From Profundicola sp048268105 (GTDB lineage Bacteria > Bacteroidota > Bacteroidia > Flavobacteriales > Weeksellaceae): a DNA stretch of 64,000 nucleotides. The stretch spans positions 1 to 64,000 of the forward strand of contig JBLWWH010000007.1 of the NCBI GenBank assembly GCA_048268105.1. Reading direction: 5' to 3'. Position numbers and translations under genes: made by a program. Position 1 is the stretch's first letter; every line of letters begins with the position of its first letter. This document shows, piece after piece, positions 62,355 through 64,000 of the stretch. Below the pieces are notes generated by a model. The model was given only the letters and a program-made list of their open reading frames with translations, made no database searches and was not told the origin of the DNA.

Positions 62355-63659
62355 ATGCGTACGAAATCTGTTGGAAAGAAGAAGATAAACATGGTTACAT
62401 TAGGATGTTCAAAAAACATCTACGACTCTGAAATTATTATGGGCCAATTAAAGGCCAATGGTAAGGAAGTAGCGCATGAGGTTAAAGGAGATATAGTTGT
62501 TATCAATACTTGTGGATTTATAGATAATGCCAAACAAGAATCGATTAATACGATATTAGAATTTGTAGAGGCCAAAAATCAGGGTCTCGTTGAGAAAGTT
62601 TTTGTTACGGGATGTCTGAGTGAAAGATATAAGCCGGATTTAGAAAAAGAAATCCCAGATGTTGATCAGTATTTTGGGACTAGAGAATTGCCTCTTTTGC
62701 TTAAAGCTTTAGGAGCAGATTATAAACATGAATTAGTAGGAGAGAGGCTTACTACTACACCGAGGCATTATGCCTATTTGAAGATTGCAGAAGGATGTGA
62801 TCGCCCATGTTCTTTCTGTGCAATTCCTTTGATGCGTGGTGGGCACAAGTCAACTCCCATGGAGGATTTAGTGAGAGAAGCAGAGAAACTTGCTAAAAAT
62901 GGAACTAAAGAACTTATTCTTATTGCGCAAGACTTAACTTATTATGGTTTAGACTTATATAAGCGTAGAGCTTTAGGTGATTTATTGAAGCAATTAGCCA
63001 ATGTAGAGGGAATAGAATGGATACGTTTGCATTATGCTTTCCCAACAGGCTTCCCAGCAGACGTTTTGGAGGTTATTGAGGAGGAACCAAAAGTTTGTAA
63101 TTATATTGATATTCCATTACAGCATATTTCTACTAAATTGTTGAAGTCCATGCGCCGAGGAACCACCAAAGAAAAAACCAATGCTTTGTTGGCTGACTTC
63201 AGAGCCAAGGTTCCAAATATGGCGATTCGTACGACATTGATATGTGGATATCCAGGTGAAACACTAGAAGATTTTGAAGAAATGAAAGCTTGGGTGCAGG
63301 AGCAAAGATTCGATCGTTTAGGTTGCTTTACTTATTCGCACGAAGAAAATACGCACGCGCACAACTTAGTGGATGATGTTCCACAAGAAGAAAAGGAGCG
63401 TAGAGTGGAAGAGATTATGGAAATCCAAACTCAAATATCGTGGGAACTTAACCAAGCAAAAATTGGTAAAGAATTTAGAGTTTTAATCGACAGAAAAGAA
63501 GGAGAATACTTTATCGGCCGTACAGAATTTGACTCACCAGATGTGGATAATGAAGTTTTAATTAAAGGTACAGACATTTATTTACCCATAGGTGATTTTG
63601 TGCAAGTTGTGATTTCAGATGCTACCGAATTTGATTTATTTGGTGAGGTAGTAGACTGA
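62355..63659 (+). CDS. rimO: Ribosomal protein uS12 methylthiotransferase
   Basis: Radical-SAM methylthiotransferase that modifies an Asp of ribosomal protein uS12. The 434-aa protein has the MTTase domain with cysteines in VTLGCSKNIYDSE, INTCGFIDNA and VTGCLSER, the radical-SAM motif GCDRPCSFCAIPLMRGGHKS and a C-terminal TRAM domain (about 370-434). The SKNxxDSE segment marks RimO and not MiaB. Confidence 0.96.
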   Translation: MRTKSVGKKKINMVTLGCSKNIYDSEIIMGQLKANGKEVAHEVKGDIVVINTCGFIDNAKQESINTILEFVEAKNQGLVEKVFVTGCLSERYKPDLEKEIPDVDQYFGTRELPLLLKALGADYKHELVGERLTTTPRHYAYLKIAEGCDRPCSFCAIPLMRGGHKSTPMEDLVREAEKLAKNGTKELILIAQDLTYYGLDLYKRRALGDLLKQLANVEGIEWIRLHYAFPTGFPADVLEVIEEEPKVCNYIDIPLQHISTKLLKSMRRGTTKEKTNALLADFRAKVPNMAIRTTLICGYPGETLEDFEEMKAWVQEQRFDRLGCFTYSHEENTHAHNLVDDVPQEEKERRVEEIMEIQTQISWELNQAKIGKEFRVLIDRKEGEYFIGRTEFDSPDVDNEVLIKGTDIYLPIGDFVQVVISDATEFDLFGEVVD

Positions 63660-63772
63660 TATTAGATAGCTTTTAGGTAGATGAGATTTAATGTTAATAG
63701 ATATTAAGAACAGTTTAACTGGACATTAAAACTAGAGGATTTGCTAGGCTTTAAATAAATTAATAATCAACA

Positions 63773-64000
63773 TTAAAGTTTAACAAACTTACCTGCTTGC
63801 ATCTTGAACTTTATTTCGCGACTTACTTTTTGATAGTTAGAAGTAGCGTCGTATTCATTGAGATGTAGAATGTTTTTAGAAAATGCATTAAAGGCATAAA
63901 TATTCTTATTTTTAGATGGAATATGTCCTAGTAAAGTAAATTTATTTGCTTTTCCTTTGGTGACTAAAATAACGCCAGAACCTGCATGTGAACTTCTATT
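63773..64000 (-). CDS. C-terminal part of a truncated unknown protein
   Basis: The last 75 codons of a minus-strand gene cut by the right edge. The readable end has GSGVILVTKGKANKF, then IYAFNAFSKNILHLNEYD and finishes KFKMQAGKFVKL. The GVILVT-KGK segment resembles the end of a TonB-receptor plug domain, but the whole family cannot be decided from the fragment. It converges with rimO. Confidence 0.6.
   Translation of the reverse strand, partial: NRSSHAGSGVILVTKGKANKFTLLGHIPSKNKNIYAFNAFSKNILHLNEYDATSNYQKVSREIKFKMQAGKFVKL

Overview
The window is chromosomal DNA from a member of the Bacteroidota, most likely Flavobacteriales. The evidence is consistent: low G+C, promoters of the TTTG-N19-TAnnTTTG type instead of sigma-70 boxes, almost no Shine-Dalgarno sequences, a secreted protein with a type IX secretion (T9SS) C-terminal sorting domain, the ileS / DksA-like / lspA gene order, the dapA-bamD-omega-coaBC-DUF4835-recN gene order, and a long type 2 isoleucyl-tRNA synthetase. 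Genus cannot be read from the sequence.

Layout. 1-125: the 3' end of a 5S rRNA with its terminator (end of an rrn operon), followed by about 850 bp without genes that holds small direct repeats and a structured palindromic element. 980-10647: central metabolism (eno, gltA), a DMT exporter, hemN, kdsA, a small membrane protein with two glycosyltransferases, and ftsE. 10727-20641: rpmH, gyrA with a TPR partner, a T9SS cargo protein, a NUDIX hydrolase, small conserved proteins and a GH31 glucosidase. 20693-30002: cmk, serS and the block dapA-bamD-omega-coaBC-DUF4835-recN, then two rhodaneses and thioredoxin. 30181-41496: a TSUP permease, recQ divergent from kdsD-tatC, a micropeptide locus, lipB, trpS, lspA, a DksA-like gene and ileS. 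41691-47584 is the accessory part: an acidic lipoprotein, a two-gene insertion with integron-cassette hallmarks, a type IIG restriction-modification enzyme and tRNA-Gln. 47780-63659: ligA, an ABC-F ATPase, a GNAT/FemAB-like protein, an ornithine/alanine racemase-like enzyme, cbpA-cbpM, an Rrf2 regulator with two exported hydrolases, a GH13 enzyme, an NlpC/P60 hydrolase and rimO. The right edge cuts a minus-strand gene.

How the genes fit together. kdsD and kdsA make Kdo-8-phosphate for lipopolysaccharide; bamD, lspA and the many lipoproteins serve the outer membrane; serS, trpS, ileS, rpmH and rimO serve translation; gyrA, recN, recQ and ligA serve DNA topology and repair. Genes are packed tightly, and two convergent pairs share their stop codons.

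Main points of interest. (1) A 1,624-bp insertion at 42472-44095 behaves like an integron gene cassette. It ends in an attC-like palindrome starting GCCCAAC, its left edge is the exact complement GTTGGGC, and its right edge GTTGACA does not match. It carries an unrecognised gene pair (313 aa soluble plus 174 aa with four membrane segments) next to a type IIG restriction enzyme. (2) IleS has GIHH instead of HIGH. (3) GyrA has Phe and Asn at the two main quinolone-resistance positions. (4) Three genes show TAnnTTTG exactly 4 nt before an ATG, which suggests leaderless mRNAs. (5) A 24-residue membrane micropeptide sits between a consensus promoter and a terminator.
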